DNA of 40,809 bases from Pseudomonadota bacterium (GTDB lineage: Bacteria > Pseudomonadota > Alphaproteobacteria > Caulobacterales > Caulobacteraceae): NCBI GenBank assembly GCA_023451375.1, contig JAEXZS010000026.1, forward strand, positions 1-40,809. The letters run 5' to 3'. Position 1 is the stretch's first letter, and the number at the start of each line of letters is the position of its first letter. Below are positions 1 through 7,221 of the stretch, one piece after another. Under the pieces are notes generated by a model. The model had not been told where the DNA came from and made no database searches. It saw nothing but the letters and a program-made list of their open reading frames with translations. The translations under genes and the position numbers were made by a program.

Positions 1-49
1 CCCAAAAGGCTCTTCTCGAACCGTTCTTCCTCACGATCCTACCGTTCGC

Positions 50-126
<77 letters not shown>

Positions 127-133
127 AGCTTTG

Positions 134-162
134 AAGCCGCCAGATCCGCGATCTGGCGGCTT
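134..162 (+). terminator. Rho-independent terminator of the tRNA gene
   Basis: A perfect 11-bp stem (GCCGCCAGATC, 136-146, with its complement at 150-160) has a 3-nt loop. It is extended by AA/TT pairs and followed by a TTT run. It lies 8 nt beyond the tRNA CCA end. Confidence 0.9.
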
Positions 163-400
163 TCTGCTGTCCAAACGCCAAGCCCCAAAATCCTGGAAGC
201 CAAAGAAATGGCCCGGTCTGTGCACAGGCGAAGAACGGGTGAGGGGGGCTTCACCGAAAATGCGGCACATCGCCGTGCAACGACCGTCCAGGGACTCTCC
301 ATGACCGACATCGACGCCATCGCCGACGTTGAGGCGTGGGCGATTATGCGCGGCGACCCGCCAGCGGCCTAGCGTTCGAAGATCGAGCGGACGCCGCCAA

Positions 401-544
401 TTAGTCAATGTTGATCAGCAGTTCGCCGGTGCCGCCTCCAATGTCGTACCCGAAGCGCCGGCCGCCGCCGCCGGCGTCGTCTTTGACACGCGCGACCGGT
501 CCAGCCGGGCTCTCTTCCGAGTTCGGTGAGGAACAGCGCGTCAT
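401..544 (-). CDS. Possible 47-residue small protein or C-terminal gene relic
   Basis: This short open frame starts at ATG 542-544 and stops at TAA 401-403. The C-terminal half reads like a real protein tail: a run of four Gly, then RRFGYDIGGG and ending GELLINID. The N-terminal half is rich in Ser and Pro. No Shine-Dalgarno sequence precedes the ATG. I recognise no family. It could equally be the remaining C-terminus of a longer gene lost from this gene-poor region, or a chance frame. Confidence 0.25.
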   Translation of the reverse strand: MTRCSSPNSEESPAGPVARVKDDAGGGGRRFGYDIGGGTGELLINID

Positions 545-956
545 CGTGTCGTGAGGCAGGGGTTCAAACACGTGCGCGTATCCTTCTTGATCTTACGAAG
601 GGCGATCGATGGCCTCGGCTCGAACTCCCTGTCGATCTCGCCACGCTGCCCGCTGGCCGAACGACCTCCATGACGGCCGCCGACTGGACGCCTGCAGATC
701 TCCAAGGCGCCGCTTCCATGACCTCCCGGGTTTCGCCTGATTATCAGTCCTCTCGGTTCGCTCCAGATTGGGCGTTGTTGCGGGAGAGCAGTCATGCCTG
801 GCGTCAGGCCCAGTACCGGCTCGTGGGGGATCTTCGCCTGCCTTGTCACGATTCTCGTCTGTACGCGCACGCAGGCCGGCGAAGCCCAGGCCGACCGTGA
901 TATCCCGGAGACCGGGCTTCAGGCGGCCCCAGTCCCTTTGTCCGCACCCCCGGAAC

Positions 957-1178
957 GAGCTGTTCACGCCGGATCGTGAGATCATCCTCGCTGGGTCGCC
1001 CGAGGACGTGGTGGCCGCGCTCGACGCGCCGCCGGACCGGGCGCGCGACATCGGCCGGGCGGCGCGGCGTCGCATCCTGTCCGAACACACCCCCGCACGT
1101 CGCGCCGAGACCCTGGAGCGCGAACTGCTCGCCGCCCGCGCCCGTCATGCATCCCTGTCGAAGCCCAAGGAGCCCGCC
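957..1178 (+). pseudogene. C-terminal remnant of a CgeB-like glycosyltransferase
   Basis: The frame from about 957 encodes ELFTPDREIILAGSPEDVV, then an RARDIGRAARRRILSEHT block and an Arg/Glu-rich helix. This matches the last 60-70 residues of CgeB-like glycosyltransferases (glycosyl transferase family 1 C-terminal lobe), where a tail of this kind closes the nucleotide-sugar site. The donor-binding core that should come before it is absent, and the sequence upstream of 950 does not resemble it in any frame. The remnant runs in frame, without a stop, into the epimerase ATG at 1179, so the original stop codon is also gone. I infer a decayed gene that once headed this operon. Confidence 0.6.
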
Positions 1179-2180
1179 ATGAAGACCGTCTCCAAGTCCC
1201 GCACCATCCTCGTCGCCGGCGCAGCGGGTTTCCTGGGGTCGCACCTGTGCGACCGGCTGCTTGCTGAGGGCCACCACGTCGTGGGCCTCGACAATCTCCA
1301 GACCGGCGACCTGGCCAACCTGAAGTCGGCGATGAAGCAGCCGGAGTTCGAGTTCGTACGCCACGATATTGTCGAGCCCTTGCCCGAGCGGGTCGCCCAG
1401 CGCGTGTTCGACCGGATCTATGACCTGGCCTGCGCCGCCTCGCCGCCCCAGTACCAGCAGGATCCCGAGCACACGATGCTGACGTGCGTCTTGGGCGTGC
1501 GACACCTGCTGCAGCTGGCCGAACGGACGGGCGCACGTTTCCTGCTGACTTCAACCAGCGAAATCTACGGCGATCCCGAGGTGCACCCGCAGCCGGAGAC
1601 CTACCGCGGCAACGTCAATCCGATCGGGCCCCGGGCCTGCTACGACGAGGGCAAGCGGGCGGCCGAGACCCTGACTTTCGACTTCGACCGGGCGGGGCGG
1701 GCCGAGGTGCGCGTCGCGCGCATCTTCAACACCTATGGGCCGCGCCTGTCGGCGGTGGACGGACGGGTGGTCTCCAATGTGGTGAGCCAAGCGCTGGCTG
1801 GTGCGCCGATCACCGTCTACGGCGACGGCCGTCAGACCCGATCGTTCTGCTATGTCGACGACATGGTGCGTGGCTTGGTCGCCTTGATGGAACATGAGGG
1901 TCCGCAGCCAGGTCCGATCAACCTGGGCAACCCCACCGAGCTCACGGTGCGCGAACTGGTCGATGAGGTGCTGGCGCTGACCGGTTCCGCCTCGCCTGTG
2001 GTCCACCAGCCCCTGCCGATCGATGATCCACGCCGACGCCGGCCCGACATCGCCAGGGCGGACGCGGTCCTGGGTTGGCGTCCCACGACGGCGCTGGGCG
2101 ACGGGCTGCGGCGCACCATCGACTGGTTCGACAGCGAAGGCGGCGAAGCCGCGCCTGAGCGTTCGGCGCTGACGGCGTGA
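1179..2180 (+). CDS. NAD-dependent epimerase, UDP-glucuronate decarboxylase-like
   Basis: This 333-residue extended short-chain dehydrogenase probably acts on a nucleotide sugar, most likely converting UDP-glucuronate to UDP-xylose through an NAD-bound 4-keto intermediate in the cytoplasm. It has the N-terminal Rossmann motif VAGAAGFLGSHL. The family-specific strings LACAASPPQYQQDP, STSEIYGDP and NPIGPRACYDEGKR are present; the last holds the catalytic Tyr-x3-Lys. These strings are typical of UDP-xylose synthases. The ATG at 1179 is preceded by AAGGAG with 6-nt spacing. The frame stays open upstream to about 768, but that part belongs to a glycosyltransferase remnant, so I reject the longer start. 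It is the first gene of a compact operon with the DUF1003 gene 3 nt downstream. Confidence 0.88.
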   Translation: MKTVSKSRTILVAGAAGFLGSHLCDRLLAEGHHVVGLDNLQTGDLANLKSAMKQPEFEFVRHDIVEPLPERVAQRVFDRIYDLACAASPPQYQQDPEHTMLTCVLGVRHLLQLAERTGARFLLTSTSEIYGDPEVHPQPETYRGNVNPIGPRACYDEGKRAAETLTFDFDRAGRAEVRVARIFNTYGPRLSAVDGRVVSNVVSQALAGAPITVYGDGRQTRSFCYVDDMVRGLVALMEHEGPQPGPINLGNPTELTVRELVDEVLALTGSASPVVHQPLPIDDPRRRRPDIARADAVLGWRPTTALGDGLRRTIDWFDSEGGEAAPERSALTA

Positions 2181-2183
2181 CCG

Positions 2184-2699
2184 GTGCGGCCGGATGGGGA
2201 CATGGCCGCGGTCCTGCGGCGCAACATCGAGGCGTTGCGGGAACGGCGCGAGGCGGACGCGCGGCGAGCCTCCTGGAGCGATCGACTGGCCCAGAGGATC
2301 ACGGACTTCGCCGGCAGCATGGCTTTCGCCCTGCTTCACCTGGTGCTTTTCGGGGGCTGGATCAGCGTGAACCTGGCGGGACCAGCCTCCCTGCGGTTCG
2401 ATCCGACGCTGGTCGTTCTGGCGATGGCGGCGTCGGTGGAGGCGATCTTCCTGTCGACCTTCGTGTTGATCAGCCAGAACCGGATGGCGGCGGCGCAGGA
2501 CGAGCGGGCCGAACTGGACCTGCAGATCAATCTGCTGGCCGAGCACGAGGTCACGCGGCTGATCGACCTGGTCACGCGCCTCGCCGAGCGGCTCGATCTG
2601 GCGCCCACGGATCCGGATCTGGACGAGTTGCGGCGCGATGTGGCGCCGGATGCGGTGCTGGATCGCATCGCGGAATCCAAGGAGACCAAGCATGACTGA
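2184..2699 (+). CDS. DUF1003 family membrane protein
   Basis: This 171-residue protein matches the DUF1003 layout: a charged N-terminus, two transmembrane helices (about residues 45-70 and 78-105, the second containing EAIFLSTFVLISQNRM) and a charged, helical C-terminal half (AELDLQINLLAEHEVTRL). The family's function is unknown. The start is uncertain: GTG at 2184 follows the epimerase stop closely, and ATG at 2202 is also possible. Its last 8 nt overlap the next gene, which implies translational coupling. The sequence gives no clue to its role among the sugar/redox enzymes around it. Confidence 0.85.
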   Translation: MRPDGDMAAVLRRNIEALRERREADARRASWSDRLAQRITDFAGSMAFALLHLVLFGGWISVNLAGPASLRFDPTLVVLAMAASVEAIFLSTFVLISQNRMAAAQDERAELDLQINLLAEHEVTRLIDLVTRLAERLDLAPTDPDLDELRRDVAPDAVLDRIAESKETKHD

Positions 2700-3678
2700 A
2701 GTGATGCAGCGCGCGGGTGTCATGCGCGCCGCCGTCGTCACGGGCCCCGGGCAGGTGGAGGTCCGTTCGGTTACTCGACCCGAGCCGGGGCCGGGACAGG
2801 TGCGCGTGCGCATCGAAGGCTGTGGCGTGTGCGCCTCCAACCTGACGCCCTGGGCGGGTCCGGACTGGATGACCTTCCCGACCGCGCCGGGCGGCCTGGG
2901 CCACGAGGGCTGGGGCGTGATCGACGCCCTGGGCGAGGGCGTCCAAGGCCTCGTCATCGGAGGTCGCGTCGCCACCCTGTCTCACAACAGCTTCGCCGAA
3001 TATGACGTGGCGGACGTGGACGCCGTCGTGCCGTTGCCACCGGACCTCGACGGCCGGCCCTTCGCCGGCGAGCCGCTGGGCTGCGCGATGAACATCTTCC
3101 GGCGGAGCGGGATCAAGGCGGGCGACAACGTGGCCATTGTCGGGGTTGGTTTCCTGGGCGCCGTGCTCACGCGGCTGGCGAGCGACGCCGGAGCGCGGGT
3201 CATCGCCATTTCGCGTCGCGCCTTCTCACTGGATCTCGCACGCCGGATGGGCGCGGCCGAGACCATTCCGCTGGAGGACCACTACGGCATCATCTCGCGG
3301 GTGTCGGCGCTGACCGACGGACGCTTCTGCGACGTGGTGATCGAGGCGGTCGGCAAGCAGTGGCCGCTGGATCTAGCGGCCGAACTGACGTGCGAGCGGG
3401 GGCGGCTGGTGATCGCGGGCTACCATCAGGACGGTCCGCGACAGGTCAACATGCAGCTGTGGAACTGGCGCGGGCTGGACGTCGTCAACGCCCATGAGCG
3501 GGATCCGAGCATCTACGCCGAGGGTGTGCGCGAAGCCGTGGAGGCGGTGCGCGCCGGGCGACTGGACCCGGCCCTGCTGTTCACCCACGCCTACCCGCTG
3601 GAGCGGCTGGGCGAGGCGCTGGACGCGACGCGGGACCGGCCCGACGGCTTCCTCAAGGCCGTGGTGATGATGCGATGA
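2692..3678 (+). CDS. Zinc-binding medium-chain dehydrogenase/reductase
   Basis: This 328-residue MDR-family oxidoreductase probably oxidises an alcohol or sugar alcohol with NAD(P). Candidate catalytic zinc ligands are visible: Cys in GCGVCASN, His-Glu in GHEGWG and Cys in GEPLGCAMN. The four-cysteine structural zinc lobe of classical alcohol dehydrogenases is missing. The Rossmann motif is VGVGFLGAV. AAGGAG at 2679-2684 sets the ATG at 2692, inside the end of the DUF1003 gene. The gene ends in an ATGA overlap with the Gfo/Idh/MocA gene, so the two are probably made together, perhaps for successive oxidation steps on one sugar-derived substrate. The substrate cannot be read from the sequence. 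Confidence 0.85.
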   Translation: MTEVMQRAGVMRAAVVTGPGQVEVRSVTRPEPGPGQVRVRIEGCGVCASNLTPWAGPDWMTFPTAPGGLGHEGWGVIDALGEGVQGLVIGGRVATLSHNSFAEYDVADVDAVVPLPPDLDGRPFAGEPLGCAMNIFRRSGIKAGDNVAIVGVGFLGAVLTRLASDAGARVIAISRRAFSLDLARRMGAAETIPLEDHYGIISRVSALTDGRFCDVVIEAVGKQWPLDLAAELTCERGRLVIAGYHQDGPRQVNMQLWNWRGLDVVNAHERDPSIYAEGVREAVEAVRAGRLDPALLFTHAYPLERLGEALDATRDRPDGFLKAVVMMR

Positions 3679-4721
3679 CCGACACCCTCGTGGACAGGTC
3701 CCGCCCCGCGGCGGCGCGCCGGCCGCGCGTCGGCTTTCTGGGAGTCGGCTGGATCGGCCGCCATCGCATGGAGGCGATGATCGCCGAGGGGGGTGTCGAC
3801 GCGGTCGCCGTCGCCGACGCCAGCGAGACGTGCTTGGCGGAGGCCTTGGCCCTGTCGCCCGAAGCCCTCGCCTGCCGGGACCTGGAGCAGTTGCTGGACC
3901 TGGATCTGGACGGCCTGGTCATCGCCACCCCCAGCGCCCTGCACGCGGAGCAGGCGATCCAGGCCCTGGAGCGGGGCGTCGCCGTCTTCTGCCAGAAGCC
4001 GCTGGGCCGAAACGAGGCGGAGACGCGGGCCGTGGTCGATGCGGCCCGGCGGGCGGATCGTCTTCTGGCCGTTGACCTGAGCTATCGCCGAACGGCGGCG
4101 GTTGAGGCCATACGCGAGCAGTTGAACAGCGGCGCCTTGGGGTCCGTCCATGTCGTCGACCTGACCTTTCACAACGCCTACGGGCCCGACAAAGCGTGGT
4201 TCTACGATCCCGCCCTGTCCGGCGGCGGCTGCGTGATGGACTTGGGCGTCCATCTCGTCGACCTGGCCCTGTGGCTGCTCGACGAGCCCGTCGTTCGGGT
4301 CGAGTCGCACCTGTTCCACGAGGGACGCCCGCTGGCGGACCGCACCCTGACGGAGGACTTCGCCTTGGCGACTCTGGTCCTGGCCTCCGGCGCCGCGGTC
4401 CGCCTGACCTGCTCCTGGCGGCTGCATGCGGGACGGGACGCCGTCATCGAGGCGGCGTTCTACGGCGACCGGGGCGGGGCGGCGCTGCGGAATCTCGGCG
4501 GCTCCTTCTATGATTTCGAGGCGCGAGTCTTCCATGGCGTCGACAGTCAGGTGATCGCCGCGCCGCCGGACGCCTGGGGCGGACGGGCGGCGACAGACTG
4601 GGCGGCCAGGCTGGCGCGTTCGCCTGCTTTCGACCCCCAGGTGGAAACCCTCGTCCGCACCGCTTCGGTGCTGGATCGGATCTATCAGGCGGCGATGTCG
4701 AAGGAGACGGCTGCTGGATAA
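3675..4721 (+). CDS. Gfo/Idh/MocA family oxidoreductase
   Basis: This 348-residue NAD(P)-dependent oxidoreductase has the family layout: an N-terminal Rossmann domain (GFLGVGWIGRHRMEA near residue 16), the cofactor-adjacent Lys-Pro in CQKPLGRNEAE, and a C-terminal alpha/beta domain with GGGCVMDLGVHLVDL carrying the conserved Asp and His. Members oxidise or epimerise sugars and inositols. The start ATG overlaps the TGA of the dehydrogenase gene by 4 nt. It is the last gene of the operon that begins with the epimerase; the next gene has its own upstream region. The substrate is unknown. Confidence 0.88.
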   Translation: MTDTLVDRSRPAAARRPRVGFLGVGWIGRHRMEAMIAEGGVDAVAVADASETCLAEALALSPEALACRDLEQLLDLDLDGLVIATPSALHAEQAIQALERGVAVFCQKPLGRNEAETRAVVDAARRADRLLAVDLSYRRTAAVEAIREQLNSGALGSVHVVDLTFHNAYGPDKAWFYDPALSGGGCVMDLGVHLVDLALWLLDEPVVRVESHLFHEGRPLADRTLTEDFALATLVLASGAAVRLTCSWRLHAGRDAVIEAAFYGDRGGAALRNLGGSFYDFEARVFHGVDSQVIAAPPDAWGGRAATDWAARLARSPAFDPQVETLVRTASVLDRIYQAAMSKETAAG

Positions 4722-4815
4722 AGGAGCCGGTCTTCCGACCGCGTCAGGCGCAGGGTGAAGGCCGCGGCCGACACACGGCCGACGCCGGCGTCCCTAAGAA
4801 GATCCTGGTCATAAG

Positions 4816-4917
4816 CAACGCTTGCAGCCGGGCTGCGTTGTCGTCTTTAGATTCCAGATCCAATGGTTGCGGGACGTCCGGGCTCATGAGTTCAAGGCGA
4901 GACTCCCTGCTCATGAG
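4816..4917. promoter_or_regulatory. Dyad-rich leader of the first Crp/Fnr-family gene
   Basis: The 247-bp gap before the regulator gene holds nested dyads. CAACGC (4816-4821) pairs with GCGTTG (4835-4840) around GCAGCC/GGCTGC. Two copies of GCTCATGAG, each containing the 8-bp palindrome CTCATGAG, lie at 4882-4890 and 4909-4917, 27 bp apart. These could be operator sites, perhaps for autoregulation. There is no direct evidence of binding. Confidence 0.35.
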
Positions 4918-4968
4918 GGCCAACACGCTCTTAAGTCCGGTTCGGATCATCGGGAAGAACTGTGTCCA

Positions 4969-5688
4969 GTGCTGAGCGCTCTGGTTCGTAAGCTTCTGCG
5001 TCGGGATGATCTCAGCGAGGAACAGAAGCGGCGATTGGAAGCCCTTCATATATCTTCGCGTCGCGTGTCGATGGGCGAAATGATCATCGAAGCGGGCGAC
5101 CGACCCACGTTCAGCACCCTGCTTATCGAGGGAATGGCGGGCCGAATGGCCCTGCTCAGCAGCGGCGCGCGGCAGTTCACGGAACTGGTCCTGCCCGGCG
5201 ACTTCGTGGACCTGCACAGCCTGGTCATGAAAAGGGTCAACCAAGGGGTGCTCGCATTCACCGACGGCTTGATCGGCCTTCTGCCCCACGACGCCCTGCG
5301 GCGACTTATGGCGGACGATCTTCACCTGGCGCGGCTGTTGTGGCTGGAGACGGTGGTGGACGGCGCCGTTCATTGGACCTGGCTCGTCGGCCTGGGGCGC
5401 AAGGACGCGACCGCCCGCATGGCGCACCTGTTCTGGGAGACCCACGCCCGATTGGACGCCGTGGAGCTGGTGAAGGACGGCCGGTTTCCGTTCCCCCTAA
5501 GCCAGACGGAACTCGCCGACATGCTGGGCTTGTCCCCCGTCCACGTGAACCGGACGCTGATGGGACTGCGCGGGGCCGGTTTGATCGAGTGGCGCGACAA
5601 GATCCTCGAAATCCGCGACCTCGGCCGGTTGATCCGGCTGGCGGAGTTCGACCCCGCCTATCTGCGGCTCTGGAAGGAGCCGGTCTAG
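4969..5688 (+). CDS. Crp/Fnr family transcriptional regulator
   Basis: With the GTG start chosen here the product has 239 residues, typical of the family. An N-terminal cyclic-nucleotide-binding-like beta-barrel (GEMIIEAGDRPTFSTLLIEGMAGRM, then FTELVLPGDFVDLHSL) is followed by a dimerisation helix and a C-terminal winged helix-turn-helix (LSQTELADMLGLSPVHVNRT). No N-terminal cysteine cluster suggests a Fe-S sensor, so the ligand is unknown. The start is uncertain: the frame is open back to a TTG at 4822, but homology begins near the GTG, which has GGAAG 11 nt upstream. It converges on the SDR gene with only 2 nt between the stops. Confidence 0.85.
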   Translation: MLSALVRKLLRRDDLSEEQKRRLEALHISSRRVSMGEMIIEAGDRPTFSTLLIEGMAGRMALLSSGARQFTELVLPGDFVDLHSLVMKRVNQGVLAFTDGLIGLLPHDALRRLMADDLHLARLLWLETVVDGAVHWTWLVGLGRKDATARMAHLFWETHARLDAVELVKDGRFPFPLSQTELADMLGLSPVHVNRTLMGLRGAGLIEWRDKILEIRDLGRLIRLAEFDPAYLRLWKEPV

Positions 5689-5690
5689 GC

Positions 5691-6500
5691 CTAAGCCTCC
5701 GCGCCAGGCTCGGCCATCTTGCGGTGTCTCTCGGCCAGGGCCGACTGCGGCGTGACCGCCGCCATCGCCGCCTGGAGCTTGTTGCGCAGGCCTGCGACCA
5801 CGTCGCCGTCACCGCGCTTCATCGCCTCATATCCGGTCTTGGCGACCTTGGCCGGATCGGATTTGCTTTCACTCTGGCCCACCTGGGTGTCCATCAGGTC
5901 GGCGCGCTCGAAGAAGTCGGTGTCGGTGGGTCCGGGCATCAGAACGGTGACGCTGACGCCGCTGTCCTTCAACTCGTTGCGAAGGGCGAAGGAGAAGCTG
6001 TCGATGAAGGCCTTGGTGCCGTTGTAGGCCGCTTGGAAGCTGCCCGGCATCAGACCGGCGATAGAGCCGGTGAACAGGATGCGGCCACGGCCGCGCTCGC
6101 GCATGTCTCGGCCGATCAGATGGGCCAGCCGGATCGTGCCGGTGATGTTGGTGTTGATGACGTGCGCCACGTCTTCGAAGTCCTGATCCAGGAAGGCGTT
6201 GCCCAAGCCGTGGCCGGCGTTGGCGGCCAAGGCCTCGACCGGACGTCCGGCGAGGGCGCGATAGAGCGACTGCACGCCCGCTTCGGTGGAGAGGTCCGCC
6301 TGTACGGCCGCGACGCTCGCGCCCAAGGTCTCGAAAGTCTGCACCGCCTCCGCAAGCGGCGTGTCGGCGTCGACCGCCAGATCATAGCCGTCCTGGGCGA
6401 ACAGCTTGGCCAACTCGTAGCCTATGCCGGAAGAGGCGCCGGTCACGACCGCGAGGGGGCGCGCGGCTCCGGCGGAGGTCTGGCTCAGGGTGTCGGTCAT
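5691..6500 (-). CDS. Short-chain dehydrogenase/reductase (SDR)
   Basis: This 269-residue classical SDR probably reduces or oxidises a small carbonyl or alcohol with NAD(P)H. It shows the cofactor motif TGASSGIG near the N-terminus, the NAG motif, the catalytic Ser in FTGSIAG and Tyr-x3-Lys in AAYNGTKAF. ATG at 6498-6500 is chosen because GGAAG lies about 9 nt upstream and the cofactor motif sits at the normal distance; a start 33 nt further upstream is possible. It diverges from the SRPBCC gene across a 125-bp region holding paired stress-type promoter motifs, so I infer membership of the general stress response. The substrate is unknown. Confidence 0.87.
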   Translation of the reverse strand: MTDTLSQTSAGAARPLAVVTGASSGIGYELAKLFAQDGYDLAVDADTPLAEAVQTFETLGASVAAVQADLSTEAGVQSLYRALAGRPVEALAANAGHGLGNAFLDQDFEDVAHVINTNITGTIRLAHLIGRDMRERGRGRILFTGSIAGLMPGSFQAAYNGTKAFIDSFSFALRNELKDSGVSVTVLMPGPTDTDFFERADLMDTQVGQSESKSDPAKVAKTGYEAMKRGDGDVVAGLRNKLQAAMAAVTPQSALAERHRKMAEPGAEA

Positions 6501-6531
6501 TGGGATGATCTTCCGCTCCAACTCACGGGGC

Positions 6532-6556
6532 AACTCCTCGCGCGAACACCTGTTCC
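6532..6556 (-). promoter_or_regulatory. Candidate EcfG-type stress promoter for the SDR gene
   Basis: On the minus strand, GGAAC (6552-6556) is followed by 16 nt and then AGTT (6532-6535), one base from the EcfG/SigT consensus GGAAC-N16/17-CGTT. The SDR ATG lies about 32 nt beyond the -10 element, a sensible leader length. It is arranged back to back with a similar motif for the opposite gene. Confidence 0.5.
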
Positions 6557-6570
6557 GTTCGGAAACCGTC

Positions 6571-6595
6571 GGAACGAACCTGGAGGGCGGCGGTT
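6571..6595 (+). promoter_or_regulatory. Candidate EcfG-type stress promoter for the SRPBCC-dehydrogenase operon
   Basis: GGAAC (6571-6575), a 16-nt spacer and GGTT (6592-6595) match the EcfG/SigT consensus apart from one base in the -10 element. The gene start at 6626 is 30 nt downstream. Known alphaproteobacterial stress regulons often include proteins of these families. Confidence 0.5.
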
Positions 6596-6625
6596 GAAAA
6601 AGCTGAAGCCGACCGGAGCCAAACC

Positions 6626-7195
6626 ATGTCTCAAAGCGAAGTTTCGACCGACGCCGATGTCGGCTCGACGGCCTTTGTCGATAAGGATCGCCGCGAGGGC
6701 GAGCATGAGGCGTCCAGCCTCAGGGCCGTCCTGATCAACCGCCCGCGCGAAGAGTTGTACGCCTACTGGCGCGACCTCTCGAACCTGCCGACCTTCTCGG
6801 AAAACGTTAAGTCGGTCGAAGTGCTGGATTCCGGCCGCTCACGCTGGATCGTCGCCGGCCCGGGGGACAGGGATATCACCCTGGAGAGCGAGATCACCGA
6901 AGACGTGCCGGGCGAGCGCATCGCCTGGACCTCTAGCGAAGGCTCCGACATCGACCATCAGGGATGGGTGGAGTTCCGCGACAACGCCTTCGGCCGCGGC
7001 GCCGAGGTGCGCGTCTTCATCAGCTATGATCCGCCGGGCGGCGTCATCGGCAAGGTCGTCGCCAAGGTGATGCAACGCGAGCCCCGCATCCAGGCGCGCC
7101 GGGAACTCCGCCGCTTCAAGCAACTGATGGAGACGGGCGAGATCTCGACCTCCAAGGCGCCGGAGGCCGCCCCGCGCGCCTCGCGCCACTTCTGA
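6626..7195 (+). CDS. SRPBCC/COQ10-START-like protein
   Basis: This 189-residue protein belongs to the SRPBCC (START-like) fold, in the polyketide cyclase/COQ10-like group. Typical features are the opening INRPREELYAYWRDLSNLP, the strand LDSGRSRWIVAGPGD and the C-terminal long helix beginning VIGKVVAKVMQREPRIQ, which closes the hydrophobic cavity. The family binds lipids or aromatic ligands. No signal peptide or membrane segment is seen. ATG at 6626 has GGAG at 6614-6617. A 26-nt gap links it to the alcohol dehydrogenase, so the two are probably co-transcribed. The ligand is unknown. Confidence 0.85.
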   Translation: MSQSEVSTDADVGSTAFVDKDRREGEHEASSLRAVLINRPREELYAYWRDLSNLPTFSENVKSVEVLDSGRSRWIVAGPGDRDITLESEITEDVPGERIAWTSSEGSDIDHQGWVEFRDNAFGRGAEVRVFISYDPPGGVIGKVVAKVMQREPRIQARRELRRFKQLMETGEISTSKAPEAAPRASRHF

Positions 7196-7221
7196 TCCTC
7201 TCATAGACGCAAGGAGCCGCC

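Larger units (their letters stand above)
127..950. other. Gene-poor stretch between the tRNA and a glycosyltransferase stump
   Basis: After the tRNA terminator, about 800 bp hold no convincing gene of normal length. Short open frames exist on both strands (for example 208-372 plus and 401-544 minus), but none has a clear ribosome binding site or a recognised family. Directly downstream, the C-terminal part of a glycosyltransferase begins with no N-terminal half. I infer that this stretch is the scar of a deletion or of an old insertion next to the tRNA gene. I found no integrase and no copy of the tRNA 3' end. Confidence 0.5.

Noticed and set aside
208..372. A 54-residue frame after the tRNA terminator
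   Set aside because: There is no ribosome binding site and no recognisable family. It may be a chance frame or a decayed gene.
768..1178. N-terminal extension of the epimerase to an upstream start
   Set aside because: The strong AAGGAG and the Rossmann motif both point to ATG 1179. The extension matches a glycosyltransferase tail and unrelated sequence.
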